DNA of 64,000 nt, taken from positions 1 through 64,000 of the forward strand of contig CADCXA010000028.1 of assembly GCA_902806565.1 (NCBI GenBank), given 5' to 3'. The translations under genes and the position numbers were made by a program. Shown here in pieces: positions 48,301 to 60,804 of the stretch. Origin of the DNA: Hypoxylon rubiginosum. Taxonomy: Eukaryota > Ascomycota > Sordariomycetes > Xylariales > Hypoxylaceae. Within the stretch, counting starts at the first letter, position 1; every line of letters begins with the position of its first letter. A model generated the notes under the pieces. That model worked only from the letters and a program-made list of their open reading frames with translations, made no database searches and was not told the DNA's origin.

Positions 48301-51300
48301 TTAAAACTAATAAAATAAAATTTTTAATAGTTATTTATAAACTATATATAATTAAAACTAAAAACTATAAATATTTTTTTTAATTACTGTTTATTAAAGT
48401 TTTATTTTTTTATACGTTGTTATATAACTCGCGGATATTATTAATAATATACTTTAAAAGTTATTAACTTTAAAATATTAAGCTATATATATTTTTAAAT
48501 AATTTTATAAATCTGGTTTTTATTTAGGTTTTTAAAAAGGTTAAATATTTATTAGTAATTATAAAAAAACTAATATAATTAATATATAATATATTTTTAT
48601 TTTATTAATTTATTAGTTTTTTATTTTATATTATATTTAAATTAAATTTAAATAAAAAAAGTAAAATTAATTTTTATATTTTATATATTCTATAACTAAT
48701 TAAGGATTTTTTTATTATAAATATTTTAATAATAAATAAAATAACATATATATTTTATAAATTTAAAAGGGTATATTATTAGATTATAATAAATTAATTT
48801 TTATTATTAAAACTTTCGTTTAAATAATTATTAAATTAAATTAATATTAAGTTTTTTTTTTTATAAATATTAAATAATTAAGTTATATTTTAATTTTATT
48901 ATAAAAAGCTAATAGATTTTAATTATAATAATATTAATATTTATTTAGCTTTTATAAATATTTTATATATAAAAATGTTATTAAAAAGTTTATTAGTTAA
49001 AATTAATATAGTATTTTTTTTAAAATTATAAAAGGATTTGATTTTAAAAAAATCTCTTATTTAAATATTAATAAATAATTTTATTTTTATAAGGTTTTAA
49101 ATTAATTTAGATTTATATTATAATATTTTATTAATTTAAAAAATAATAATATTATTTAAATAATATTATAATATATAAATGGAAAACTTTTATATTAATT
49201 TTAAAGTATATAACTTTATATTATATAAAATATTTAAATTAATACGGTATTTAAGTAATTAAATTAATAAGGATATATAAGAAATTATTATTTTATTTAT
49301 TTATAATTTTATTATATATTATATTTTTTTATAAAAAACTGATTTTAATTATTTTAAATAAAAATTTAATAATTCTTTTTATATTTATTTAGTTTTATAA
49401 ACGTTATAAAATATTATTAAAATTATATAAATAAAACCATCGTTTTTAATTATATAATTAAAATAGCTTTTTAAAATTATATATCTTTTTTTATAAAATA
49501 ATTATTTTTATTTTTATTAAAATTATTTTCCCTTTTTTTTAGCGCCGTTTTTATTATTTTTCTTATATATAACGTAATTACCTGTTATTTATTTAAACAA
49601 AAAAAAAATAAGTGGTTATATAAAAAACAAAAAAAGTAATAACCGTTAAACGTGTAAAATTAATTATAGCTTATTTATTTAATAAGTTATTAACCTTAAT
49701 TTAATATTTAATTTATATTATTAAAAAGCTTTATATTTTATAAAAAATAATAAATATATTTATAATAAATATAAAAAATATATTAATATCTATATTTATT
49801 ATTAAAAAATATAACTTAAAAAATTTAAATAATTATATAAATTAATTAAAATATATTTTAAATAATATAAAATAATTCATTATTAATATCTTAAATATTA
49901 TAATTTTTTTATATTTATTTTTTATATATATAAAGTTTTAACTAAAAATATTTAAAAGTTTAAATTAATTTTATTTATTATTTAAATTTTAAGAAAATAA
50001 AATAAAAAAACTTCTTTATTATTTAATTATTTATAATATTTTATTTAAAATATATAACGTTTTTAACTATATTTTTAAGTTTAAATAATAAGGTATAAAA
50101 TATTTTTATTATTTAATACCTTATAATAAAAAATAGTTTCTTTAATATTAAAAAAAAATATTATTTTATTTTTTTATATATAAAAAAAAAAAGTTAAAAA
50201 TATGTTTTAAATATTAACTTTTAATTATTTTAATGGTTATAATAACTAGTTTATTTTTATATAAACCACTAAGTTATTTACTTTTTAATTTTAATTAATA
50301 ATAAGGTTTTTATTATTTTTATTAAAATTAATAAAAATATTATTAATTATAATTAAAATAAAGTTTATAAATAAAAATATATAGTTAAATAATAAAGCGG
50401 CGTTTATTTTAACGTAAAATAAAATCTTATTAATTATAATTAATAAAATATTTTTTATTAATATAATGGTTATTATTAATTAAGAAGAAAATTTTTTTAA
50501 AAGTTTTTTTTTAATATATAAATAAATTTATTAATATAGAATTTATTTTTTTTTATCCTTATTATTTTAAAATTAAGTTAATTATTACGTTAATTTAATA
50601 AATTTTTTTAATAAGTTATAATTATATATTTTAATATCTTTTAAATTCTTAATAATTTTTAATTATTTAATTAAATAATAAAAATATATTTATATTTAGA
50701 TATTTACTTAGTTTATATTAAATTATTTTTTTATATTATATATTATTTAAAGTTTTAATTAAATATAATAAGTAAATATATTTACGTTATAAAAATAAGC
50801 GAGGATTATATATTTTAATAAATTATTTTTTATAAAAATAATAATAATTTTTAATAAAATTAATTTAATATTAAATTAATTTAAAAAAGTAAAGCGTTAT
50901 ATAGTAATAGGTTTTTTATAAAAATAATAAATAAGAAGGGAAATCTTAACAAGCTAAGCTATTAAAAACGTATAAAATAATTATTATATATATAATAATA
51001 TTAATTTAAGTGTTTAATTTTTAAATAATTTTAATATTTAAATGGTTTATAATATTTATTCCTAACGTAGTTATTTTAATATTTTTTTATATTATTATTT
51101 TTTTTTTTTATTACTTTTATTTTATATATAGTTTCTAATAATTTTTATTTTTTTTTTTATAAAATATTACGATATTTATATAAAAAACCAGTAATAAATG
51201 TTACTAGGTATATATAATATAATAAAAGTAATATTTTATAAAAATGTTATTAAAATATTTAATGTAAATAATTATAAAAAATATAATATTTATAATTTTT

Positions 51301-51514
51301 TTTTTTATTAAGTTATTATTAATAGTTTTAAAACTAAATATGTAATATTAAGTAATTTACTAAATTTAAATATATTATTTTTTTTTTAGCTAGTTATATT
51401 TTATAATTTAAATATTATTCTTTATATATATTAATTTAAAATAAAAAATATATTTAAATATAAGTAACTTTAAATTAATTTTATTAAAAATATAAAAGTT
51501 AAATATAAACTAGT

Positions 51515-51745
51515 TATTTTAAATAAATTATTTATTAAATAAGGAATTTTTATTTTAAATAAATTACTTATAAAATAAACCTTAAATAAATTACTTATTA
51601 AATAAGAAACTTTTATTTTAAATAAATCACTTATAAAATAGGCTTTAAATGGATTATTTGTTAAATAAAAAACTTTTATTTTAAATAGATTATTTATTAA
51701 ATAAGGAACTTTTATTTTAAATAAATTACTTATTAAATAAAAATA
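51515..51745. repeat. Higher-order tandem repeat (36 + 27 bp) in the AT-rich block
   Basis: AAATAAATTACTTATTAAAT-type 36-bp units alternate with shortened 27-bp units, giving a 63-bp higher-order period twice and then plain 36-bp units. The differences include several transitions. Confidence 0.7.
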
Positions 51746-54700
51746 CCTTGTTTTAATTAAACTATTTAATAAATATATATTATTTATATTAAATAGATTA
51801 ATTATTTTAAATAGTATTTTATTAGTTAATATAAATAAAACTAGTATTAAAATATTAAATAAAATTAATAAAGTAAAACAATTATTTATTATAAAAAAAA
51901 TGAAATAATTAAATTATTAATAAGTTAATAAAATAATAAAATTACAAGTTTATATAATTATTTGTTAATATTATATTAAAAAAAAAAATAATAAGTTAGT
52001 AACTATATTAATAGTAAAAATAAAACGATATAAATTTTTTTATTATTTTATTTAATATATATTTTTTAATATAATTAAAAATAATTAATATTAAAGTTTT
52101 ATATTATATAAAACTTATAGTTTATAATTTATAATTTTAGTTTATTAATAATATTATTTTAAAATTTAAATTTAATAAATAAATAATTTATATTAAAATT
52201 AAACTTTAAATAAAATTTATTTAAAAAATTAATATAATAAAAAAGAATAAAATCTAATTAATTATAATTACTAGTTATAATATTATAATAATAAGCGATT
52301 TATTTAATAAAAATATAATATTTTAAATATAATTAAAAAATATAATAAAATATAATATATATATTATTTATATATTTATATATTAAAAAGTTATTACGGC
52401 TTTATTAATAAAATAAATAATAACCTTTTTTTTATTATTTATTTATTTACTTTTAATAAATAAAGCTAATAAAAATTTAAATAATTTTATATTAAATTTA
52501 AATTTATAATATAACAATAAAAACCAAAAAAATTATTTTAATTTAAACTAATATATAAATTTAAGTTTTAATATTAATTTAAAATAATAAATATTGTTTT
52601 TATTTAAACTATTTAAAATATTATTAACTTAAATATAAATTATAATAATAAGTTTTATTAAATTTTTTTTATATTTTATTTATTATTTATATTTAATAAT
52701 AATATATTATATATTTATATATAATTAGTTTTTAAAAATCTAATATAATTAATTTAATTTTTAATTTATTTAAAGATAATAATAAGTTTTTAATTTTTAA
52801 AAAGTTAATTTAATTAAAATAAATTAAATTTAAGTTATTTTTATTTAAAAGTAATTAATTTAATAATAATTTATTGTTTTTAAATAATTTAAAATATTAT
52901 ATAGTTATAATAAAAAGGTAAAAAGAAAAAAAAAAAATGTTTAAAAAATATAAGTAAAAGTGAATATAATAATAAAAGCGGATATAAAAAAAAAATTAAA
53001 AGTAAAAAAAAAAATAAAAGTAAAAAATAAGGGAAAATACCGGCGTAAAACAAATTAAAAGTCTTATATATAAAATTATATTTTATAAGTTTAAAAAATT
53101 ATAACTTTTGTTTTTTTTTAAAAATAACATAATTAAAAAAAATATTAACTTGTTTATTAAAAAAAAAAATATAGCTTTTAACATTAAATTAATTTTAATT
53201 AAAATATTATTTATATTTATTAATATTTTTAAAACCCCTAATATTATTTTAAAGCTAAAAATAGTTATTATTATTAAGTAATTATTATAATATAATATAA
53301 ATATTTATAAATATAATACTAATTTATTATTAATTAAATTTATTAATTTATTTAATATAAATAATATTAAAACTAATTATAAAGTTTAAAAACACTAAAT
53401 AATTTTAAGATTTATATATTATAATTATTTTAAATAAGTTATTTTAACAGATATTATAAATATATATAAATAAAAAATTAATATATTATTATTTAAGTTT
53501 ATTAATTTAATTAATATAAGTAAATTTAAAACTAGTTAAAAAACTTATAAATATTAAATAATTATTAATAATTTTAATAATAAATTATTAAATAATAGTT
53601 AAAATGTTTTATAATTTTAAGATATAATAATAATGTTTTTTTTTAAATATAATATTTATTAATAAATAAAATTATTTAAAATTAAATATTATAAAAGTTT
53701 TATTAGTAGGTAATAAAAGCTAATAAATGTTAATATTATAATAACTAGGTTAAAAAATAACAACTAAGTTAAATATTATATTTTTAAATTTTAAAATATA
53801 TATTAATATGTTTATTAATATTTTTATTTTATAAATAAAATAATAAAAAAGTTATTATAATAAAATTATTATTTTAATATTAATTTATAATGTTATTATT
53901 AACCGGTTTTTATAATTATTTATTTTAATAATAAGTTAATTTTTAATTTTTTAAAAATAAAAACAACTTAATTTTAATTATATTATAAGTTTATATTTTA
54001 TTTATAGTTCGCTATATTTTTTTTTAATAACCTTTAAATATTAATATTATTATAAACAGCCTATTAAATAATTATTTATTTTATTTTTATTATTTTTCTT
54101 TTTTATAAAGTTTATAAGGATATTTTACTTAAAAAAAAAAAAAAAAAAAACTAATTTATATATAAATAACTTATAATTATTATTATATTTAAAAAGCTAA
54201 ATATAATAATAAAACCTCGTATAATATATATAAATACTTTAATATTAAATATATTTATAAAAAGATTTTTAATATAAAAAAAACTAATAAATTTAATATA
54301 AATAAAACTAATAAAGATTTAATAATTAAAATATATATGTTTTTTATTAATATATATATAAATTATATGTAAATTATTACGGTTTTAATTTTATAAAAAA
54401 ATATATAAAAAAATGTTATTAATTCCGAATTTATTTTTTTTAAATAGCCGGATTATAACAAGTTTAATATATTGTTAACTTTTATTTAAATCGGTGGTTT
54501 ATTTAATAATAATAATACATGATAATAATTTTTTATAAATTTTTTTAAATATTAAAGTAATTATAATTTAATATTATATTAATATTATATATAATAATAA
54601 TAAAATTTAACTATTATAATTATTATATTAAATTAACTATAGTTTTTTTAATATTTTATTTAATAATTTTATTTTTAAAGATAAAATCCCTTATTTTATT

Positions 54701-55713
54701 TAACGATTTTAAATATATTATAAATTACTTATATTTAAATAATTTTACATGATTTTTTTTAAAATGTAAATATCTTTTTATTATTAAATAATAAATTATA
54801 ATTATAACTTTAAAATAACTATTATATTTTTTATTATACTTTATTAGTTTTAAATAAAATTTAAATGTAAAAAAAACGCTATAAAACATTTTTATAAATT
54901 GTTTTAAAAAAAAAGATATTAATTTATAAAATAACTTTTTGTTTATATAAATAATATATATTTTAATAATTAATTATTTATAATTAAATGTTAAAATTAA
55001 AATAAAGTTTTTTTTAAAATATTAAAATATAAAATAAATAAACTAATATAAAAGTTAAACGTATAATAAAATAATAAAATAAATATATATATATTTACTT
55101 TTAATTATATAGTAATATAATTTCTTTTTTATATAACGGTTAATAAATTAATAAATATATTTATATTTTATAATTATATATAAATAAATGTTAGTATTTT
55201 TTAAAATTGTTTGTAAATACCATGTAATATATTTTAATATTTTTATTTTTTAAATTAAAGCTAAATAAGTTTAGTTTTTTTTTTAATTTTAATTCCACCT
55301 ACTTAATTTATAGAAAATATATATAATTCACACTATATTTAAATTAAAAAATATTATTCCCAGGTTATAAAATATTATTCTTAAACTATAAAAATATAAT
55401 ATTAAATATATATTTATTAAAAATACCTAGTTTAAAAAGCGTTATTAAAATTTTAAAAACTATAATAAAAATAATAACTAGGATGTTAATAATATTTTAA
55501 AAAATACCTTAATTAAAAAATAATATAATATTAAGCTTATATTTATTAAATGTACCCATTTAAAAAAATAATATTAAGATTTTATAAGTTTTAATAATAA
55601 TAATAATAAAAATATTTTAAAAGATATATATATAAAAAAATAACATTTAAATTATTTAAATTAAAATTATAATAATAATAACTTTAATATTATTAATTTA
55701 AATTTTTTTATTC

Positions 55714-55820
55714 CTTTTAAAAATAACCTTAGTTTTATTTCTTTTAAAAATAACCTTAGTTTTATTTTTTTTAAAAACAACCCCGGTTTTATTTTTTTTA
55801 GAAATAACCTTAGTTTTAAT
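55714..55820. repeat. 27-29-bp tandem repeat with unequal RIP among copies
   Basis: Four copies of a unit built on AAATAACCTTAGTTTTATTT. The third copy reads ACCCCGG where the others read ACCTTAG, a pure transition difference. Confidence 0.75.
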
Positions 55821-58591
55821 TAAAACTAAATAATAACCTTTAATTAAAATCTTAAAAAAAAAATTTACTTTTTATTTTATTATATTTTATTTAATATAAA
55901 TTATTTTTTTAGTAATAAAATAAAAAAGCCGGTTATTATAAATATTAATAATCTTTTTTAATATATAGTTTAAATTTTAATTAAAGTTAAATAATTAAAA
56001 ATAAGTAATATTATAATAAAAATAATAATTAATTAAAATATATAATTTATTTTATTAAATATAAAAGGTTAATTAATAATATATTAATAATTTTATATAA
56101 AATAAATAATTTATTTATATATATATTAAAAAAGTTATAATTATATTTACCGGGATTTTAATTTTATATTAAAAGTTATAATTAATTATAAAGGTTTATT
56201 TTAAATTATTTTATACCTAGTTATAATAAAGTTTTAATATTATTAGTAAGTTATTTATATAATAATAATTAGTATTATTTTATTTTTAAAATATACTTAT
56301 ATATTTTATAAAAAAAATAAAAATATGTTTTAATAATATATTATATTATTTAAATATTTAAATAATATTTATACTAATTATTATTATAATTTTAATAGCT
56401 ATAAATACTTTTATAAACCTGGTATATATTAATTTTTTAAACATTTTTAATAATTATTAATATATTATATAAATATAAATAAACGTAATAAGTTATAAAC
56501 TATATTTATTAACACGTTTATTTCTTACTAATTTAAAAGAAATTATTTAATATTTAATTTTAAAAATTATATATAATTCACTAAAAAAAACTTATTATAT
56601 ATAATATAAAACCTTAGATTATTAATAATAATAAATATTTATATAGTAATAATTATTATATTAAGTAAAATAATAATTAAATTTAATAAAATAAAAAAAA
56701 AGCTGTTAAAATTAAAAGAAAAAAAATAAAAATAACCAGGTTAAAATAAAAATAAATTATTAAAATTTAATAAATATTAAATATATATTATTAATATATT
56801 TTAAATATATTAAAAAAATATATTTTTTAATTAAAATTTAAAGTTACAGGAAAATATATTTCCTTATAATATTAACTTAAATTAATTTTAATATAATATT
56901 AATATATATATATATTTATAATTTTTTTTATAATCTATTTAATTATTATTTTAAAATAATTATAAAAGTAATAACAATAAAAATTTTATATTAATATATA
57001 AAATTATAATTTTTATTTATTAGTTAAATAAAAATAATGTTACTTATTAATATATTAGTTTATTAAGTTATTATTTTAAGTTTTTTTATTAATATAAAAA
57101 TCAGTTAAACTATATATTTTTTTATATAATATAATTAGTTTTTAAAGATTTACTTTTAATAAATAACTTTATTATTATAAATATTAAATATATTATAATT
57201 ATTAAAAACTTTAACAACCTTTCTTATTATTTTATAATAATTAAAAAATATCACTTATAAATAAAAACTTTAAATAATTTATAAATAATTAATAAATATA
57301 TCTTTTTTTATTATTTTAAAATAAATTATTATATATATATAAAATAAAACTATTATAATATAATAATAATAACGTTTTTTATAATATTTATAATATTATA
57401 TATTATATATTATATTTTATTTAAAAATGTTTAAAATAATAATAATTAAAGTAATAATATAAATTAACGTTTATTTTATATTTATTTTAAAACTTTAAAA
57501 CCTATATTAATAAATATATTTTTAAATTAATTTTAATTTCCAGTATATATTATTATATAAATAAAAATAATAAATTATATTATTTTTTATTATTATAATT
57601 TAATAATGTAATTTTTTTTTTAGAATCTATTATTATTTAACAAGTAATTATTTAATTATCCTTAAGTTTAAATATTAAATATTTTTTTATAATAAATTAC
57701 TATAATTATAATAATTTATAAATTTTATTAAAATTTAAATTTTATTATATAAACTTAATTTTTATTATTTAAAAAATATTATAACTTTTAAAATAATAAT
57801 ATTAAATATTTATATTATTAAAAATATTAAAAATAAATAATAAATTTTTTTATTTAATAGGTTTTTTTGTTTATTATTTTTATATATATAAAAATATTTA
57901 TAGTTATTAAATTTATAGTTTTTTATATAATAATATTTTAATTTTTTTTATTATTTAAATAGTTTTATAATAAACTTATTATATATAAATTAATTTAATT
58001 TAATATAATTATTTATTAAGTTTAAATTTATTAAATTTAAAAATATAAATAAATATATAAAAGTTTTTAATTATAATAAAAACTATTATATTATTATTAT
58101 AAAATATAAATTTAAAACAAGTTATATTATTTTTTATAAATATATTATATAATTTATTTTTAATTATATAAAAAATTATTTTATTAACTTAAAAAAATTT
58201 ATAAATATTAAATATATAAAATATAAACTAAATAAATCTTTTTTTTAAAAATATATATTTTTTTATAAATAATAAGTTTTAAATTTTAAAAATATAATAC
58301 TTATTATTTTTAATATTATTAACGCTTTTAATATTCTAAATATATAAAACTAAATAAAATCATATAAATAAAAAAGTTACTTAGAAAATAAAAAAAATAT
58401 AATTAAATATAATAAAAATAAATAACTTTAAATATATTAATTATTTAAATATTAAAATTTTTTAATAAAAAATTAAACTTAAGTAATTTAAATATTAATT
58501 AATTTAAACTTAAAATAAATTTTTTAATATTATAAAATTATTAAATCATTTTTATTTAATTAATATAATAAACTTATTATAATATTATAAT

Positions 58592-58738
58592 AAGTTTATA
58601 AAAATTTAATAAATTTATAAAAATTTAATAAATTTATAAAATTTTAATAAATTTATAAAAATTTAATAGGTTTATAAAAATTTAACAAGTTTATAAAAAT
58701 TTAATAAATTTATAAAGATTTAACAAGTTTGTAAATTT
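58592..58738. repeat. 19-bp tandem repeat, about 7.5 copies, adjoining the right terminal repeat
   Basis: Unit AAATTTATAAAAATTTAAT. Copies vary as AAATTT, AAGTTT and AGGTTT and as TTAAT or TTAAC, again only transitions. Confidence 0.85.
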
Positions 58739-58740
58739 AT

Positions 58741-58940
58741 AATTTATTAAAAAAAAAAAAGACAGTGCTAAAACCACAGTGTAAATCTAATAATATACAG
58801 TATTTTTTCTTACAGGGTATGTAGCGCCAAACCTCTTATAATTACAAGGCAAATACAGTGCTAGGACCACAGTGTTTAATATAAAAAAAATACGGACCAT
58901 TAGGAATTGGCGGGGTTGGCGGTTTCGCTTCTTATGGTCC
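58741..58940 (-). repeat. Right terminal inverted repeat
   Basis: Read on the minus strand it begins GGACCATAAGA at 58940. It holds two copies of a CACTGTGGTYYTAGCACTGT word about 95 bp apart (near 58855-58875 and 58771-58790). It is less mutated than the left copy in its inner half. Confidence 0.85.
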
Positions 58941-59430
58941 ACCCTATCCCGTGATAGCGTAGTAACACACGCGCGGGATGGCCTCTCACTTACGTTTTTA
59001 GCGAGCTTGCTTAAGATCCACCCCCGGATGGCACACCTTACTAGGGCCCTAAGATTATTATTTTTTTAAATAGTGCTGTCGCCTTGGCGGGCGCAGCCTC
59101 ATGTCTATCTGCTGCCGTTTACGAATATCGTTGACGGCACTTTAAGGTATAGACGTGTAGTGTTCGGGTTAGGCTTTTAGCCTTAGCCACCTAGGTAGAA
59201 TAGAACTACGGCTCTGTTGATTCTTGGGATGTATCTTTTTGCTCTCGCATCCTCTATATACATATATACTCCTTTCCACCTTGTTTTACCTGCCACAGTC
59301 TCTGAAATTCACACAAAACAAGCTCCGTCTTCCTCTTTCTATGCTGCGTCCTCCACACTCGCTTCCCCGTTCAACTTGATGTGCTCTCCTAGGTTATCTA
59401 TATCCAAGGGTCTCACCCACGAACTCTCGA
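58941..59430. other. Right-flank spacer, no gene recognised
   Basis: Returns abruptly to mixed base composition. A CCCGTGATAG/CATCCCGCG imperfect hairpin lies just outside the terminal repeat (about 58945-58982). Confidence 0.5.
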
Positions 59431-59889
59431 CTAAATTTTTGAGTAAATACGTCTGATGACCGGGTCAGTCCCTTGGCATTGTTGCTCCTTTGCCCTGCAT
59501 AAATCGCCTGAGCTACCGCCGTTGTCTTCGACGATTAACCAGGGAGACTTCAGTTCATCAAGCCGCTCGTCAAAGGCCTTTTGCATCGGTTCTGCCTCCC
59601 ACACGGGCTGGTGGGACGATAAGCATTCCTCTGGTAGCCAAGATGTCGAGGGGCGCCGACTACATTTCGAGATCATAGTATCATCGAGAAACTCGAAAAC
59701 TGTCGAATAATAAGGCCGGACATGAGTTAACGGTACCGTGTATGACTGTTCCCAATCGAGGAGTGCTGTGCGTTGGCCCGTACCTTCGTCAACGAGGACG
59801 TTGTAGTCATTAATGTCCCAATGCTGGAGAACCGTGGATTTGCGAGGTAAGACGGTGCTGGGAACGTAAGAGTCGATAATCTCAATCAT
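59431..59889 (-). pseudogene. C-terminal fragment of an aminoglycoside-phosphotransferase-like (APH/choline-kinase fold) gene
   Basis: The 152-codon open frame contains LQHWDINDYNVLVDEGTG, which carries the catalytic-loop His, Asp and Asn of the APH family. ALLDWEQSYTVPL follows (DWE metal-binding Asp), then AFDERLDELKSPWLIVEDNG, typical of the fungal APH family C-terminus. The N-lobe (nucleotide-binding half) is not visible upstream: the frame runs into a stop shortly before 59900 and no convincing exon was found to 60800. It is therefore probably a truncated remnant near the mobile block. An unrecognised upstream exon cannot be excluded. The natural substrate of fungal APH-like proteins is mostly unknown. 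Confidence 0.6.
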
Positions 59890-60804
59890 ATTCTCTTGCT
59901 TGCAGCCTGAAGCTTGCCAAAGATTGAGAAGTCATAACGTGACACCGTAAGCAATACGAGGGGATCTGCTAGAGCCTCGTATTGGCATCAGAACTTAAAC
60001 AAGCCTTACTACATTGGTACTGTAGACGTTGCGTGAAATTATTGGGGACTATTTTTTGTCATTTGAGCCTCCTATGTATTAAGCAAGAGGAACCTTGTCA
60101 GCCTTGTTAAGCTAACGGCGTCTTATATTGATAAGAACCCAAGTGACTAATCCTATTCATGCAAAACTATCATGCATATGATCAGTTGTTTTTATCACTT
60201 TCTTTGGTGGATAAGAGCGAGGATGTGGTAGATCAAATCAATTCTCTGCCAACATTATCTAAGAGGCGAGGCCTCGTTCAATACAAGAATGCAAAGTGTG
60301 ACTATCGGTCATCACATCACCAGTACTTTTTCAAGTCCAACCCTGGACGCCAAGTTCTAACCCTAGCCGTAGCTAATCATCTCGTTGCTTGGGTGTCAAG
60401 TCGTAATTGTGATCCGAACAGGAAGGCATTCCTGTTATCTCATAATCGTTCATATCTCTCATAATACTCGTCAAGGAAACGTAAAGAGTGTGTGTGTGTG
60501 TCTGTGTGGAAAAGAAAATGGGTCAAATTGGTCTCCAAACTGCTGTCCTCCCCGAGAAGTTGCTTCAAGTTCGTCAAGATGTCTGCGAGCCGAATCTTCC
60601 ACCTTTCCCTTCATGGGAGATTGGATGGCCACGCCGAAGGAAGTATTGGCAAGAACATGCTCCCAATATGCATAACGTGATGCCGGCATGAGAATATCGT
60701 TCAGGTCGTAAGGAAATCATCATATTTGGTATAGTCGTAAACAAAGAAGACGTACGTAATGGTATCATTGTTGAATGGGGGGAAATGTGTGGGCTGGTTG
60801 CTGG
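59890..60804. other. Intergenic region, no gene recognised
   Basis: Only short random ORFs. A GT dinucleotide run lies at about 60487-60502. It may contain decayed upstream sequence of the APH-like fragment. Confidence 0.45.

Larger units (their letters stand above)
36589..58940. mobile_element. 22.35-kb RIP-decayed block bounded by long terminal inverted repeats (dead giant DNA transposon or nested elements)
   Basis: From about 36720 to 58780 the sequence is almost wholly A/T. Sampled 60-base lines hold only a few G or C, and the remaining C sit mostly in CT, CC or CG context with CpA rare. No ORF above about 80 codons survives; the only listed-size one (37284-37520) is a product of a 21-bp tandem array. 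The block is flanked by about 200-bp inverted repeats at 36589-36795 and 58741-58940. RIP mutates repeated DNA (CpA to TpA) in Pezizomycotina. Long inverted repeats plus 22 kb would suit a Maverick/Polinton-like or other giant cut-and-paste element, or smaller elements nested together; no coding evidence remains to decide. No convincing target-site duplication was found. Confidence 0.7.

Noticed and set aside
36720..58780. Mitochondrial DNA insertion or centromere as explanation of the AT-rich block
   Set aside because: No mitochondrial gene or tRNA similarity is visible, and the inverted-repeat boundaries and transition-only changes point to a RIP-mutated mobile element. A centromeric role cannot be excluded but has no sequence support here.
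36589..58940. Starship giant element
   Set aside because: Starships do not normally have long terminal inverted repeats, and no DUF3435 tyrosine recombinase is visible, although RIP could have erased it.
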